From Arhodomonas aquaeolei DSM 8974 (lineage in GTDB: Bacteria > Pseudomonadota > Gammaproteobacteria > Nitrococcales > Nitrococcaceae), in assembly GCF_000374645.1 (NCBI RefSeq), contig NZ_KB894811.1, positions 1 through 64,000 of the forward strand: DNA of 64,000 bases, read 5' to 3'. This document shows positions 42,061 to 50,990 of this stretch, in pieces. The position numbers and the translations under genes are program-made. The notes beneath the pieces were generated by a model that did no database searches, was not told the origin of the DNA, and worked only from the letters and a program-made list of their open reading frames with translations. Every line of letters starts with the position of its first letter. Position 1 is the first letter of the stretch.

Positions 42061-44136
42061 TTACGTATTGCTGATGGTGTCGTGGTCCTGCCTGCCCGTC
42101 TCTCGCCGTCGGCGCGCGAGGATCTCCTCGTCGCACCGGGGGCAGTAGGGGTGCTCGCCGGCGAGGTAGCCGTGCCTGGGGCAGATGGAGAAGGTCGGCG
42201 TGATCGTTATGTAGGGCAGGTGGAAGCGCTCCAGCGAACGCCGGACCAGTTTGCGGCAGGCCGCCGTGCTGGAGATCCGTTCGTTCATGTACAGGTGCAG
42301 TACGGTGCCCCCGGTGTAGCGACGCTGCAGCGCCTCCTGGTGTGCCAGCGCCTCGAACGGGTCGTCAGTATGGCCCACTGGCAGCTGCGAGGAGTTGGTG
42401 TAGTAGGGCGTCTCCTCGGTGCCGGCCTGGAGGATGCCGGGGAAGCGCCTGCGGTCCTCCCGGGCGAAGCGGTAGGTGGTGCCTTCCGCGGGCGTCGCTT
42501 CCAGGTTGTACATGTGTCCGGTCTCTTCCTGGAATCCGGCGATGACGTCGCGCACGTGATCGAGGAACTCGGCCGCGAACCGTTGACCCCAGGGCGTGGT
42601 GATGTCGCGGGCGTCGTCGGTGAAGTTGCGGATCATCTCGTTGATCCCGTTCACGCCGAGGGTCGAGAAGTGGTTGCGCAGCGTGCCAAGGTAGCGCCGG
42701 GTATAGGGGAACAGCCCGGCGTCCATGTGCCGCTGGATGACCCTGCGCTTGATCTCCAGGCTGCGGCAGGCCAGCGCGAGCAGGGTATCGAGCTGTTCGT
42801 ACAACACCGCGGCGTCGCCGCGGTAGAGGTGGCCGAGGCGGGCACAGTTGATGGTGACCACCCCGAGCGATCCGGTCTGTTCCGCGCTGCCGAACAGGCC
42901 GTTGCCCCGCTTGAGCAGCTCGTTGAGATCGAGCTGGAGCCGGCAGCACATAGAGCGGACCATGTGCGGCTCGAGGTCGGAGTTGATGAAGTTCTGGAAA
43001 TACGGCAGGCCGTACTTCGCGGTCATCGCGAACAGTCGTTCCGCGTTCTCCGATTCCCAGGGAAAGTCGTCGGTGATGTTGTAGGTGGGGATGGGGAAGG
43101 TGAACACCCGTCCGCGGGCGTCGCCAGCGGTCATGACCTCCATGTACGCCCGGTTGATCATGTCCATCTCGTCCTGGAGCTCGCCGTAGGTGAAGGGCAT
43201 GGGCTCGCCGCCGATCACCGGTGTGTCCTCGCACAGGTCTGCCGGACAGATCCAGTCGAAGGTGAGATTGGTAAAGGGCGTCTGTGTGCCCCAGCGCGAG
43301 GGGACGTTGAGGTTGTAGACGAGCTCCTGTATCGCCTGCCGGACCTCGGGGTAGGTGAGGCTGTCCTTGCGCACGAACGGGGCCATGTAGGTGTCGAACG
43401 ACGAGAACGCCTGGGCGCCGGCCCACTCGTTCTGCAGCGTACCCAGGAAGTTCACGATCTGGCCCACGGCGGAGCCTAGGTGCCGTGGCGGGCCGGCCTC
43501 GACCTTGCCGGGGATCCCGTTCAGGCCCTCATTGAGCAGGTTGCGCAGCGACCAGCCGGCGCAGTAGCCGGCAAGCATGTCCAGGTCGTGGATGTGGATA
43601 TCGCCGCGGCGGTGAGCCTCACCGATCTCCGCGGGGTAGACATGGCTGAGCCAGTAGTTGGCTACGACCTTGCCGGAGACGTTCAGGATCAGTCCGCCGA
43701 GGGAGTAGCCCTGGTTCGCGTTGGCGTTGATCCGCCAGTCTTCGCGTCCGAGGTATTCGTTGATGGTCCGCTCGACATCGACGAGCGTGTGCCGGTCCCG
43801 CCGCAGCCGGGCGTGCTGTTCGCGGTAGGCGATATAGGCGCGTGCGGTGGTGAAGTGTCCGGTCCCGGCGAGTTCGCGTTCGACGGCGTCCTGGATGGTC
43901 TCGACGCCGATTTCGGCATCCCCGTCCCCTGTCTCCGCGAGCCGGGCGATCACTTCTCGAGTGAGGGTCGCCGCGGCCTCGTTGCCGAATTCGCCGGTTG
44001 CTGCACCGGCCTGGCGTATCGCCGTGTGAATCTTGTCGGGGTCGAACGGCGCGTGGTTGCCGTCGCGCTTGACGACGCGGGCCGCCGGGGACGCATCGCC
44101 GGAGTCCTTCCGGCCACAGCGCGGGTGTTGGGGCAT
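42061..44136 (-). CDS. nrdD: Anaerobic ribonucleoside-triphosphate reductase, catalytic chain without glycyl-radical segment
   Basis: 691 residues. The N-terminal ATP-cone (VVKRDGNHAPFDPDKI onward) is followed by the class III barrel, with GYCAGWSLRNLL, YNLNVPSRWGTQTPF and GVVTINCARLG. It ends with a zinc-like CPRH/CPRC pair and a charged tail DHDTISNT, without an RVxGY glycyl-radical motif, which instead lies in the next gene. ATG 44136 has GGAGA at about seven bases; an upstream ATG at 44181 is in the regulatory array. It makes dNTPs without oxygen. Confidence 0.92.
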   Translation of the reverse strand: MPQHPRCGRKDSGDASPAARVVKRDGNHAPFDPDKIHTAIRQAGAATGEFGNEAAATLTREVIARLAETGDGDAEIGVETIQDAVERELAGTGHFTTARAYIAYREQHARLRRDRHTLVDVERTINEYLGREDWRINANANQGYSLGGLILNVSGKVVANYWLSHVYPAEIGEAHRRGDIHIHDLDMLAGYCAGWSLRNLLNEGLNGIPGKVEAGPPRHLGSAVGQIVNFLGTLQNEWAGAQAFSSFDTYMAPFVRKDSLTYPEVRQAIQELVYNLNVPSRWGTQTPFTNLTFDWICPADLCEDTPVIGGEPMPFTYGELQDEMDMINRAYMEVMTAGDARGRVFTFPIPTYNITDDFPWESENAERLFAMTAKYGLPYFQNFINSDLEPHMVRSMCCRLQLDLNELLKRGNGLFGSAEQTGSLGVVTINCARLGHLYRGDAAVLYEQLDTLLALACRSLEIKRRVIQRHMDAGLFPYTRRYLGTLRNHFSTLGVNGINEMIRNFTDDARDITTPWGQRFAAEFLDHVRDVIAGFQEETGHMYNLEATPAEGTTYRFAREDRRRFPGILQAGTEETPYYTNSSQLPVGHTDDPFEALAHQEALQRRYTGGTVLHLYMNERISSTAACRKLVRRSLERFHLPYITITPTFSICPRHGYLAGEHPYCPRCDEEILARRRRETGRQDHDTISNT

Positions 44137-44179
44137 GAGTGATCTCCGCCGTGTCGGACGATGGGTCGAGCATGGCGGC

Positions 44180-44195
44180 AATCAATATGTGGCAC
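44180..44195. promoter_or_regulatory. Candidate NrdR box 2 overlapping the nrdD -10 region
   Basis: AATCAATATGTGGCAC keeps the core C-A-ATAT-n-T-n-G of the NrdR consensus, with degenerate flanks. Its ATAT core is 32 bases from that of box 1, close to three helical turns, as in known paired NrdR sites. A leftward promoter CTGACA (44210-44205), 17 bases, TATTGA (44187-44182) lies between and across the boxes. Confidence 0.5.
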
Positions 44196-44196
44196 A

Positions 44197-44210
44197 TTGA
44201 CTTGTGTCAG
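44197..44210. promoter_or_regulatory. FNR/ANR-like site upstream of nrdD
   Basis: TTGACTTGTGTCAG fits TTGAY-N4-RTCAA with one mismatch at the last base. It lies between the two candidate NrdR boxes and overlaps the predicted -35, so its position is not that of a classic class II activator site. An oxygen-responsive regulator would suit an anaerobic reductase. Confidence 0.45.
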
Positions 44211-44211
44211 A

Positions 44212-44227
44212 GCACTATATGTAGTTA
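44212..44227. promoter_or_regulatory. Candidate NrdR box 1 upstream of nrdD
   Basis: GCACTATATGTAGTTA is a near-perfect match to the core of the NrdR box, acaCwATATaTwGtgt. NrdR represses ribonucleotide reductase genes according to the dATP/ATP balance. It lies about 80 bases upstream of the nrdD start, just before the candidate -35. Confidence 0.65.
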
Positions 44228-44283
44228 CTCGTGGCCGGCGTGGTGCGGGGGTCTCACGCGCAGCGTCTCCGCGGAGACCGTGC

Positions 44284-45171
44284 TCAGCGGTACATGTAGT
44301 GCAGCACGATCCCCACGAAGATCACGCCGCCGTACCAGTTGTTGTTCAGAAAGGCCTGGAAGCAGGGGCCGCGCTCGCGCTCGCGGATCAGCCACTGCTG
44401 GCGGACGAACAGCAGCGCACCGAGGGCCACCGACGCGTAGTAGATCGCCGATAGCTGTGCGGCGATGCCGATACCGACGAGCGTGACCGTCATCAGCACC
44501 TGCAGCAGGCCGATGATCATGCGGTCCTGGTTGCCGAACAGGATCGCCGTGGAGCGCACGCCGATGCGCAGGTCGTCATCCCGGTCGACCATGGCGTACT
44601 CGGTGTCGTAGACCGTGGCCCAGATCACCGCGGAGAGGAACACCAGCCACGCCAGCGGCGGCAGCGCGCCGGCCTCGGCGGCGAAGGCCATGGGCACTGC
44701 CCAGCCGAACGCCGCCCCCAGGTGGACCTGGGGCAGGTGGGTGTAGCGCTTGGCGAACGGGTAGGTCGCCGCGAGGGCCGCGCCGGCGAAGGCCAGCGCG
44801 ATGGTGAGGCCGTTCATGGTCAGCACCAGCGCGAAGGCGACGGCGCAGAGCACGGCAAAGACCCCCAGGGCCTCGCGCTCGCCCACCCGGCCGGTCGCCA
44901 GCGGCCGTTCCTGCGTCCGTTTGACGTGACCGTCAAAGTCGCGGTCGGCGAAGTCGTTGATCACGCAGCCCGCCGCGCGCATCACCAGCACCCCCGCGAT
45001 GAACACGGCGAGCACGAGGGGGCGCGGCGGGCCGCCGGCGGCTAGCCACAGCGCCCAGAGCATCGGCCAGAGCAGCAGGAAGTTGCCGATCGGCCGGTCG
45101 AACCGGGCCATCCGCGCGTAATCGTGGAGCCGGGCCAGCCATCCCGGCGGGGCGGGCGTGTTCGCGCTCAT
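44284..45171 (-). CDS. ubiA: 4-hydroxybenzoate polyprenyltransferase
   Basis: 295 residues, about eight membrane helices. UbiA attaches the polyprenyl tail to 4-hydroxybenzoate in ubiquinone synthesis. The two Asp-rich motifs are NDFADRDFD (first) and [13 protein letters not shown] (second). ATG 45171 overlaps the ubiC stop by four bases, so chorismate lyase and prenyltransferase are coupled. It ends 104 bases before the nrdD upstream array begins and shares no promoter with it. Confidence 0.95.
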   Translation of the reverse strand: MSANTPAPPGWLARLHDYARMARFDRPIGNFLLLWPMLWALWLAAGGPPRPLVLAVFIAGVLVMRAAGCVINDFADRDFDGHVKRTQERPLATGRVGEREALGVFAVLCAVAFALVLTMNGLTIALAFAGAALAATYPFAKRYTHLPQVHLGAAFGWAVPMAFAAEAGALPPLAWLVFLSAVIWATVYDTEYAMVDRDDDLRIGVRSTAILFGNQDRMIIGLLQVLMTVTLVGIGIAAQLSAIYYASVALGALLFVRQQWLIRERERGPCFQAFLNNNWYGGVIFVGIVLHYMYR

Positions 45172-45722
45172 GCAGCATCCTCCTCGGCACGACGGAGCGC
45201 CGGCAGAAATACCTCGGCGACCAGCAGGGCGCGTCCGCCGGCACGGAACACCGAGCGACGGGCCCACTCCGCGGGGGCCTCGCCGTGGTGCTCGGCATCG
45301 CGGCGCAGGCCGTCCCCGGGGCCGAGCCGAGCCACCTCGATGGGGCCGCGACGCAGGGGATAGCGGCCGAAGAGCACGCGGCCCAGGGGGGTGTGGCCAA
45401 GCGCGCGGAGCCGGCGCAGGGTGCCGCCGAGGGTGGCCGTGGGGATGACGCTCCGGGCGTAGATCCACGGTGTGTCGCCGTCGCAGAGTATGACCTCGCG
45501 GACCCAGGCGACGCGATGCTCGCGGATCCCCACGGTGAGGCGCTCGTCCCGCCAGGGGCGCTGCCAGTGCTGGCCGATGACCTGCACGCGGAAGGCGTCG
45601 CCACAGCGCCGTCGCATGCGCGCGGTCAGAGACCCCGGGGTCTCGATCCACGGTCTCAGCACCGCGGGGACGTGGCCCCCGCTCGGGGCACCGATGGGAC
45701 GCCAGTTACGCGCTCCAGGCAA
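45168..45722 (-). CDS. ubiC: Chorismate lyase
   Basis: 184 residues with the chosen start. UbiC converts chorismate to 4-hydroxybenzoate and pyruvate. Recognisable parts are the [12 protein letters not shown] segment near the N-terminus, [22 protein letters not shown], the [14 protein letters not shown] stretch, and the C-terminal [11 protein letters not shown]. No ATG fits; TTG 45722, with GGAGG six bases before it, is the best start. The longer frame reaching 45860 has no better site. Confidence 0.87.
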   Translation of the reverse strand: MPGARNWRPIGAPSGGHVPAVLRPWIETPGSLTARMRRRCGDAFRVQVIGQHWQRPWRDERLTVGIREHRVAWVREVILCDGDTPWIYARSVIPTATLGGTLRRLRALGHTPLGRVLFGRYPLRRGPIEVARLGPGDGLRRDAEHHGEAPAEWARRSVFRAGGRALLVAEVFLPALRRAEEDAA

Positions 45723-45853
45723 GCCGTTCCTCCCTGCGGATCCGTGCACGACCGCCGTGGCGCCTTCGGTGACGCCCGTGTGCCACCCGGCGGGGTTGTC
45801 GCGTGCGCATGTCGGGTGCGGGCCCGGCGGTGCCGGCGCCCGGGGCGCGTATT

Positions 45854-45871
45854 CTGGCACGCCGGTGCCAG
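45854..45871. other. Hairpin between comF and ubiC
   Basis: A perfect seven-base stem CTGGCAC/GTGCCAG with loop GCCG lies in the 213-base gap between the comF stop and the ubiC start, both leftward. It may end the comF transcript, though no T-run follows. It looks like a sigma-54 -24 element but the -12 spacing is wrong. Confidence 0.35.
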
Positions 45872-45935
45872 GGCGGCCAGTGAGTGCCGGGGCGAACGGC
45901 CGGCGGGTGTGGTCCTGCCCGGTCAGCGCCAGCGT

Positions 45936-46658
45936 TCAGCGGCCGCTTCGTGGGCCATCCGGCAGTGTTCGTGCCGGGGCGCAGACCCATACCCTATCGA
46001 CGCCCGCGTGGCGGAGTGCCGCCGTGACCGCCGTAAGGGTGGCGCCGGTGGTGACGACGTCGTCAACGACCAGGACCTGCAGCGGCAGGCGTCGGGGCTC
46101 GGCGGTGAAGGCGTGACGCACGTTGGCACGGCGTCGCCGGGCGTTGCCACCGCGCTGGTCCGCGCCGGCGGCCGGGCGTTGCAGCCGCCCGTGCAGGATG
46201 TGGCCCGGCAGGCGCCGCGCGATCTCGGTGGCCTGGTTGAAGCCCCGCTCGCGCAGCCGGCGCCGGTGCAGCGGGATGGGCAGGATGGCGCTCGGGCAGC
46301 CGTCCGGCAGGGCGCCGGCGAGCAGGTCCGCGAGCAGGCGACCGGCGGCGAGATCGCCATCGTCCTTGAAGGCGTGGACGAGGCCGCTGACCGGCGGTGC
46401 GTAGGCGAGCGGGGCGACCAGGCGCTGCCACGGGGGCGCACGGCGAAGGCAGTGCCCGCAGGGCGCGTCCGGGCGTCCCGGCGGCAGCGGCAGGCCGCAG
46501 CCCGGACACGGCGGGTCGATCCACGGCAGCGACGCCCGGCAGTCGCGGCACAGTTCGACCGGGCCCTCCGGCGGCTCGCCGCACAGCCGGCAGCGGCCCG
46601 TCATGAGGCGTCGCCCGATGTCCTCCCACAGTGCCGCGAGATCCATGCCCGGTATCAC
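45936..46658 (-). CDS. comF: ComF family protein (phosphoribosyltransferase fold)
   Basis: 240 residues. A zinc-ribbon N-terminus with CRLCGEPP, LCRDC, CPGCG and CGHC knuckles precedes a PRTase-like domain with LPIPLHRRRLRERGFNQATEIAR and the PRPP loop VLVVDDVVTTGATL. ComF proteins are needed for DNA uptake in naturally competent species; with type IV pilus genes in the same window, a competence role is plausible but unproven. The start is GTG 46658, five bases after GGAGG. It is divergent from bioC. Confidence 0.87.
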   Translation of the reverse strand: MIPGMDLAALWEDIGRRLMTGRCRLCGEPPEGPVELCRDCRASLPWIDPPCPGCGLPLPPGRPDAPCGHCLRRAPPWQRLVAPLAYAPPVSGLVHAFKDDGDLAAGRLLADLLAGALPDGCPSAILPIPLHRRRLRERGFNQATEIARRLPGHILHGRLQRPAAGADQRGGNARRRRANVRHAFTAEPRRLPLQVLVVDDVVTTGATLTAVTAALRHAGVDRVWVCAPARTLPDGPRSGR

Positions 46659-46742
46659 GACGGCCTCCGTGCCGTGCCCGTAAGGGCCCCATCATACGGT
46701 AGGATGGCGGCGGTTCGCAGTGCCGGAGAGGGCAGCACAGAC

Positions 46743-47609
46743 ATGGCCGATACCGACCACGGGGCGCGGGTGCGGGCGGGACGTTTCGACGCCGCGGCCG
46801 CCCACTACGACGAGGCCGCCGTCCTGCACCGCGAGGTGGGGGCGCGCCTGGTGGAGCGCTTCGAGCTCATCCGCATGGTGCCCGCGACGGTGCTGGACAT
46901 CGGGGCGGGCACCGGCGCGGTGACCCGCGAGCTCATGGGTCATTACCGCAAGGCCCGGTTCACCGCGCTCGATCCGGCACCGGCGATGCTGCGACTGGCA
47001 CGGGGGCGGGCGCCGCGCTGGCGGCGTCTTCGCTGTGTCGCCGGGCGTGCCGAGTCCCTGCCGCTCGCCGACGATACCTTCGACGTGGTGTTCTCGAACC
47101 TCGCCCTGCAGTGGGTGGCGGACCTGCCGGCGGCATTCGCCGAGATCCAGCGCGTCCTGCGCCCGGGCGGGGTGTTCATGTTCTCGTGTTTCGGCCCGGA
47201 CACCCTCGCCGAGCTCAGGGATGCGTGGGCCGGCGTCGACGCCCGCGCCCGCGTGAACCCCCTGGTCGACATGCACGACATCGGCGACGCGATGGCACGC
47301 GCGCGGCTGGCGGAACCGGTTATGGACATGGAGTACTTCACCCTTACCTACCCGGAGCCCCGGGCCGTGCTGCAGGAGTTGCGCGCCCTCGGTTCCCATG
47401 CCATCGACCCCGCTCGCCCCCGGGGGTTGACCGGGCCGGGCAGGTTCCGGGCGATGATCGCCGCCTACGAGGCCATGCGCGACGGCGACGGCCGTATCCC
47501 CGCCACCTACGAGGTGATCTACGGCCACGCCTGGGGCACCGGCAACGTCTTCCGTGCCGGTGAGCGGGCCGCGGCGCGACCGGCCTCGGGCACTTCCGGC
47601 GCACCGTGA
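46743..47609 (+). CDS. bioC: Malonyl-ACP O-methyltransferase BioC
   Basis: 288 residues. BioC methylates malonyl-ACP to start pimelate synthesis for biotin. The opening RFDAAAAHYDEAAVLHREVGARL, the SAM motif VLDIGAGTGAVTREL, and FDVVFSNLALQWVADL followed by LRPGGVFMFSCFG are those of BioC rather than a general methyltransferase. No bioH, bioF or bioA is in the window, so it stands apart from the rest of the pathway. Confidence 0.87.
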   Translation: MADTDHGARVRAGRFDAAAAHYDEAAVLHREVGARLVERFELIRMVPATVLDIGAGTGAVTRELMGHYRKARFTALDPAPAMLRLARGRAPRWRRLRCVAGRAESLPLADDTFDVVFSNLALQWVADLPAAFAEIQRVLRPGGVFMFSCFGPDTLAELRDAWAGVDARARVNPLVDMHDIGDAMARARLAEPVMDMEYFTLTYPEPRAVLQELRALGSHAIDPARPRGLTGPGRFRAMIAAYEAMRDGDGRIPATYEVIYGHAWGTGNVFRAGERAAARPASGTSGAP

Positions 47610-47737
47610 CTTGATCCAGATCATTGCAGCGACGAGAATTGGACTCGGAGCGGCGGCTTGCGTGTCCATCGCGATTCCCTAGAATACGCTGCGGTCTGAG
47701 GCAGGCCAGCTCCGTCACGGCTCGGGAGGTGCGCGTG

Positions 47738-48241
47738 ATGGCGGTGACAGCAGACCCTGCCGGTGCCGACGGCCCCCGGCGGTTTGTCCTCAAGCCGGCC
47801 TTTGGCGGACACTGGTCGGAGACGGTTTCGCTGTTTCGTGGCATTGCCGTGGTCAGCCTCGGTATCGCCGGGGTGCTGACCTGGCTCGGTTTCTGGCCGG
47901 TCCTGCCATTCGCGGGGCTGGAGCTGGCGCTGCTCGGTTGGGCGCTGTACGTGTCGGCGCGACGTGCGCTGGACACCGAGGTGGTCACCGTGTCAGAGGA
48001 ATGGGTGTGCATCGAGAAAGGGCGTGGCCGGCCGGAGGCACGCTGGTGGCTGGAACGCTACTTCAGCGAGGTCTGCGTGCCGGCGCCGGACGCTCCCGGA
48101 GCGCGCCTGATGATTCGCTGCCGTGGCGAGTGTGTCGAGCTGGGGGACTTCCTGGCGGCCGGCGAGCGCCGGCAACTGGGCCGGGAGCTGTACCGCTGCA
48201 TCGGGCCGGTGGCCGCCGGAGGCATCCGCCCGGCCGCCTGA
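47738..48241 (+). CDS. DUF2244 domain-containing membrane protein
   Basis: 167 residues. Two membrane helices (about 38-58 and 62-80) precede a C-terminal soluble domain with WVCIEKGRGRPE and a LERYFSEVCV stretch, matching the DUF2244 family. The family often sits directly upstream of cytochrome oxidase genes, as here (coxB begins 40 bases later), but its role is not known. ATG 47738 has GGGAGGT at seven bases. Confidence 0.8.
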   Translation: MAVTADPAGADGPRRFVLKPAFGGHWSETVSLFRGIAVVSLGIAGVLTWLGFWPVLPFAGLELALLGWALYVSARRALDTEVVTVSEEWVCIEKGRGRPEARWWLERYFSEVCVPAPDAPGARLMIRCRGECVELGDFLAAGERRQLGRELYRCIGPVAAGGIRPAA

Positions 48242-48281
48242 ACGCGATGGCGGTCTCAATCGATTCGGGAGACTTCGAGGG

Positions 48282-49157
48282 ATGATTAGAAAAAAGCTGA
48301 ACGCCGTCACCGGCTGTGTTCTGGCGATGGGGCTGCTTGCCCTGGCGCCCCCGGCCCTGGCCGACTGGGCGTTGAATATGCGGGAGGGGGTGACGCAGAC
48401 CAGCCATGACATCTACGGCCTGCACATGACGATCTTCTGGATCACGGTGATCATCGGCATCGTGGTCTTCGGGGCGATATTCTATTCGATCTTCATGCAC
48501 CGTAAGTCCCGCGGTGCGCAGCCGGCGAAGTTCCATCACAACACCGCGGTGGAGATCGTCTGGACGGTGATCCCGCTCGTGATCCTGGTCGGGATGGCCA
48601 TCCCGGCCACCGGCGTGCTCATCGACATGGACAATACCGGCGACGCCGATATGACCGTGAAGGTCACCGGCTACCAGTGGAAGTGGGGCTACGAGTACAT
48701 GGGCGAGGGCGTGAGCTTCTACAGCGAGCTCGCGGACAGCAGCGACCAGGCCCGTCAGAAGGGCTCGGGCGTGGATCCCGCGTCGGTGAACAACTACCTC
48801 CTCGAGGTCGATAACCGCCTTGTCGTGCCCACCGACACCAAGATCCGCTTCATGATCACCTCCGCGGACGTCATCCATTCCTGGTGGGTGCCGGATCTCG
48901 GCTGGAAAAAGGACGCCCTTCCGGGCTATATCAACGAGACATGGGCCCGGATCGACCAGCCGGGGGTTTACCGGGGCCAGTGCGCCGAGCTCTGTGGCCG
49001 TGGCCACGCCTTCATGCCGGTGGTGGTGGAGGCGGTCAAGCCCGAGAAGTTCAAGCGCTGGCTCGCCGAGCAGAAGAACGACGGTGGCGCCGACGGCGCA
49101 GAGACCGCCGGGGCCGGGGACGCGGGCGAGCCCGTGGTCGCCTCGGCTAACGAATGA
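48282..49157 (+). CDS. coxB: Cytochrome c oxidase subunit II
   Basis: 291 residues. A signal peptide ends near PPALADWAL, two membrane helices follow, then a periplasmic CuA domain. The CuA ligands are seen in HSWWVPDLG and in CAELCGRGHAFM (Cys-x3-Cys-x3-His-x2-Met). There is no C-terminal cytochrome c domain, so it is the plain caa-less form; an acidic, glycine-rich tail ends the protein. coxA starts 19 bases later. Confidence 0.95.
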   Translation: MIRKKLNAVTGCVLAMGLLALAPPALADWALNMREGVTQTSHDIYGLHMTIFWITVIIGIVVFGAIFYSIFMHRKSRGAQPAKFHHNTAVEIVWTVIPLVILVGMAIPATGVLIDMDNTGDADMTVKVTGYQWKWGYEYMGEGVSFYSELADSSDQARQKGSGVDPASVNNYLLEVDNRLVVPTDTKIRFMITSADVIHSWWVPDLGWKKDALPGYINETWARIDQPGVYRGQCAELCGRGHAFMPVVVEAVKPEKFKRWLAEQKNDGGADGAETAGAGDAGEPVVASANE

Positions 49158-49176
49158 TCGCTAGGAGGACGCTTTC

Positions 49177-50757
49177 ATGAGTGCGACATCCCACGACGTG
49201 GCGCACGGACACGAGCACAGCCAAGGGTTCATCCGGCGCTGGCTGATGTCCACGAGCCACAAGGACATCGGCACCCTGTACCTGGTGACCGCGCTGATCG
49301 CGCTGTTCTCCGGCGGCACCATGGCCATGGTCATCCGTGCGGAGCTCTTTCAGCCGGGTATCCAGCTGGTGGATCCCTACTTCTTCAACCAGATGACCAC
49401 GCTCCACGGCCTGATCATGATCTTCGGCGCCGTGATGCCGGCGTTCGTGGGCCTGGCCAACTGGATGATCCCGATGATGGTGGGTGCGCCGGACATGGCG
49501 CTGCCCCGGATGAACAACTTCAGCTTCTGGCTGCTGCCCGTGGGCCTGCTGCTCATCGCCTCGACGCTGTTGATGCCCGGCGGCGGACCGGCCGGCGGCT
49601 GGACGATGTACCCGCCGCTGGTGCTTCAGACCGGGCAGGCGTTCCCGTTCCTGATATTCGGCATCCACATCCTGGGTATCAGCTCGATCATGGGCGCGAT
49701 CAACGTTATCGCCACCGTGCTGAACATGCGTGCACCGGGCATGACGCTCATGAAGATGCCCATGTTCGTGTGGACGTGGCTGATCACCGCCTTCCTGCTG
49801 ATCGCGGTGATGCCGGTGCTCGCGGGCGCGATCACCATGCTGCTCACCGATCAGTACTTCGGCACGACCTTCTTCAACGCTGCGGGTGGCGGTGACCCGG
49901 CGCTCTATCAGCACATCTTCTGGTTCTTCGGCCACCCCGAGGTCTACATCATGATCCTGCCCGCGTTCGGGATCATCTCGGAGATCGTGCCAACGTTCGC
50001 GCGCAAGCCGCTGTTCGGCTATGCCTCGATGGTCTACGCCACGGCCTCGATCGCGTTCCTGTCGTTCATCGTCTGGGCGCACCACATGTTCACCGTGGGC
50101 ATGCCGCTGGCCGGTGAGCTGTTCTTCATGTACGCGACCATGCTCATCGCGGTGCCCACTGGCGTGAAGGTGTTCAACTGGGTGGCCACGATGTGGCGCG
50201 GGGCGATGACGTTCGAGACCCCGATGCTCTTTGCCATCGGCTTCATCATCCTGTTCACCATCGGCGGCTTCTCCGGGCTGATGCTCGCGATCGCCCCGGC
50301 GGACTTCCAGTACCATGACACCTACTTCGTGGTCGCGCACTTCCACTACGTGCTGGTCACGGGTGCGCTGTTCTCCATCATCGCCGCCGTCTACTACTGG
50401 CTGCCCAAGTGGACGGGCGTGATGTACAACGAGCGCCTGGGCAAGACGCACTTCTGGCTGTCCGTGATCTTCGTGAACGTGCTGTTCTTCCCGCAGCACT
50501 TCCTCGGGCTGGCCGGTATGCCCCGTCGTATCCCGGACTATTCGGTCCAGTTCGCCGACTGGAACATGGTTTCCAGCATCGGCGGCTTCGGCTTCGGCCT
50601 CACGCAGCTGCTGTTCGCATACCTCGTGATCCGTAGCATGAGCGGTCGTGGCGAGCCCGCGTCGGCGCGCGTCTGGGAAGGCGCCAGGGGGCTGGAGTGG
50701 GAGGTGCCCTCGCCGGCGCCGCACCACACCTTCGAGACCCCGCCGGAAGTGCGCTAA
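49177..50757 (+). CDS. coxA: Cytochrome c oxidase subunit I
   Basis: 526 residues, about twelve membrane helices. It holds heme a and the heme a3-CuB site. GHPEVYI carries the glutamate of the D-channel and the His-Tyr pair, so this is an A1-type heme-copper oxidase; [15 protein letters not shown] and the [15 protein letters not shown]-like C-terminal heme-ligand region are intact. The ribosome site AGGAGG is nine bases before the ATG. Confidence 0.97.
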   Translation: MSATSHDVAHGHEHSQGFIRRWLMSTSHKDIGTLYLVTALIALFSGGTMAMVIRAELFQPGIQLVDPYFFNQMTTLHGLIMIFGAVMPAFVGLANWMIPMMVGAPDMALPRMNNFSFWLLPVGLLLIASTLLMPGGGPAGGWTMYPPLVLQTGQAFPFLIFGIHILGISSIMGAINVIATVLNMRAPGMTLMKMPMFVWTWLITAFLLIAVMPVLAGAITMLLTDQYFGTTFFNAAGGGDPALYQHIFWFFGHPEVYIMILPAFGIISEIVPTFARKPLFGYASMVYATASIAFLSFIVWAHHMFTVGMPLAGELFFMYATMLIAVPTGVKVFNWVATMWRGAMTFETPMLFAIGFIILFTIGGFSGLMLAIAPADFQYHDTYFVVAHFHYVLVTGALFSIIAAVYYWLPKWTGVMYNERLGKTHFWLSVIFVNVLFFPQHFLGLAGMPRRIPDYSVQFADWNMVSSIGGFGFGLTQLLFAYLVIRSMSGRGEPASARVWEGARGLEWEVPSPAPHHTFETPPEVR

Positions 50758-50826
50758 CGGGATGGACGAGGCGCTGCCGCCCGCCGCGGGGGCAGCGCCG
50801 CGAACGGATCAGGGAGAACGCGTTCC

Positions 50827-50940
50827 ATGAGGGACGGGGATAACGAGGCCAGACGCCGGCGGGGGGTGCGGATTACCGTGTTCGTGCTCGCGGTGGCCGC
50901 GCTAGCGGCGTACGTGGGGACCTTCGTCGCGAACCTGTAG
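50827..50940 (+). CDS. Small single-helix membrane protein between coxA and coxC
   Basis: 37 residues: a charged N-terminus MRDGDNEARRRRGVR, then one hydrophobic helix (about 16-36) ending VANL. The basic side should stay in the cytoplasm. GGGAGA lies eight bases before ATG 50827, and the gene fits the gap between coxA and coxC. Short proteins at this position are annotated as cytochrome oxidase small assembly proteins; the usual neighbour ctaG (cox11) is missing here. Assignment rests on position and shape, not on a clear motif. Confidence 0.68.
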   Translation: MRDGDNEARRRRGVRITVFVLAVAALAAYVGTFVANL

Positions 50941-50990
50941 GCCGCGTCGGTGCGACGGGGTCGGTAACGAATAACTAGAGGATGGGATCG

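Noticed and set aside
45854-45871. Possible sigma-54 promoter (TGGCAC ... GC)
   Set aside because: The GG and GC elements are one base too close for the -24/-12 spacing. It is better explained as a hairpin.
47841-47870. Similarity to the inverted-repeat end inside the DUF2244 gene (GGCATTGCCGTG)
   Set aside because: Only about a dozen bases match and the reading frame is intact, so chance is likely.
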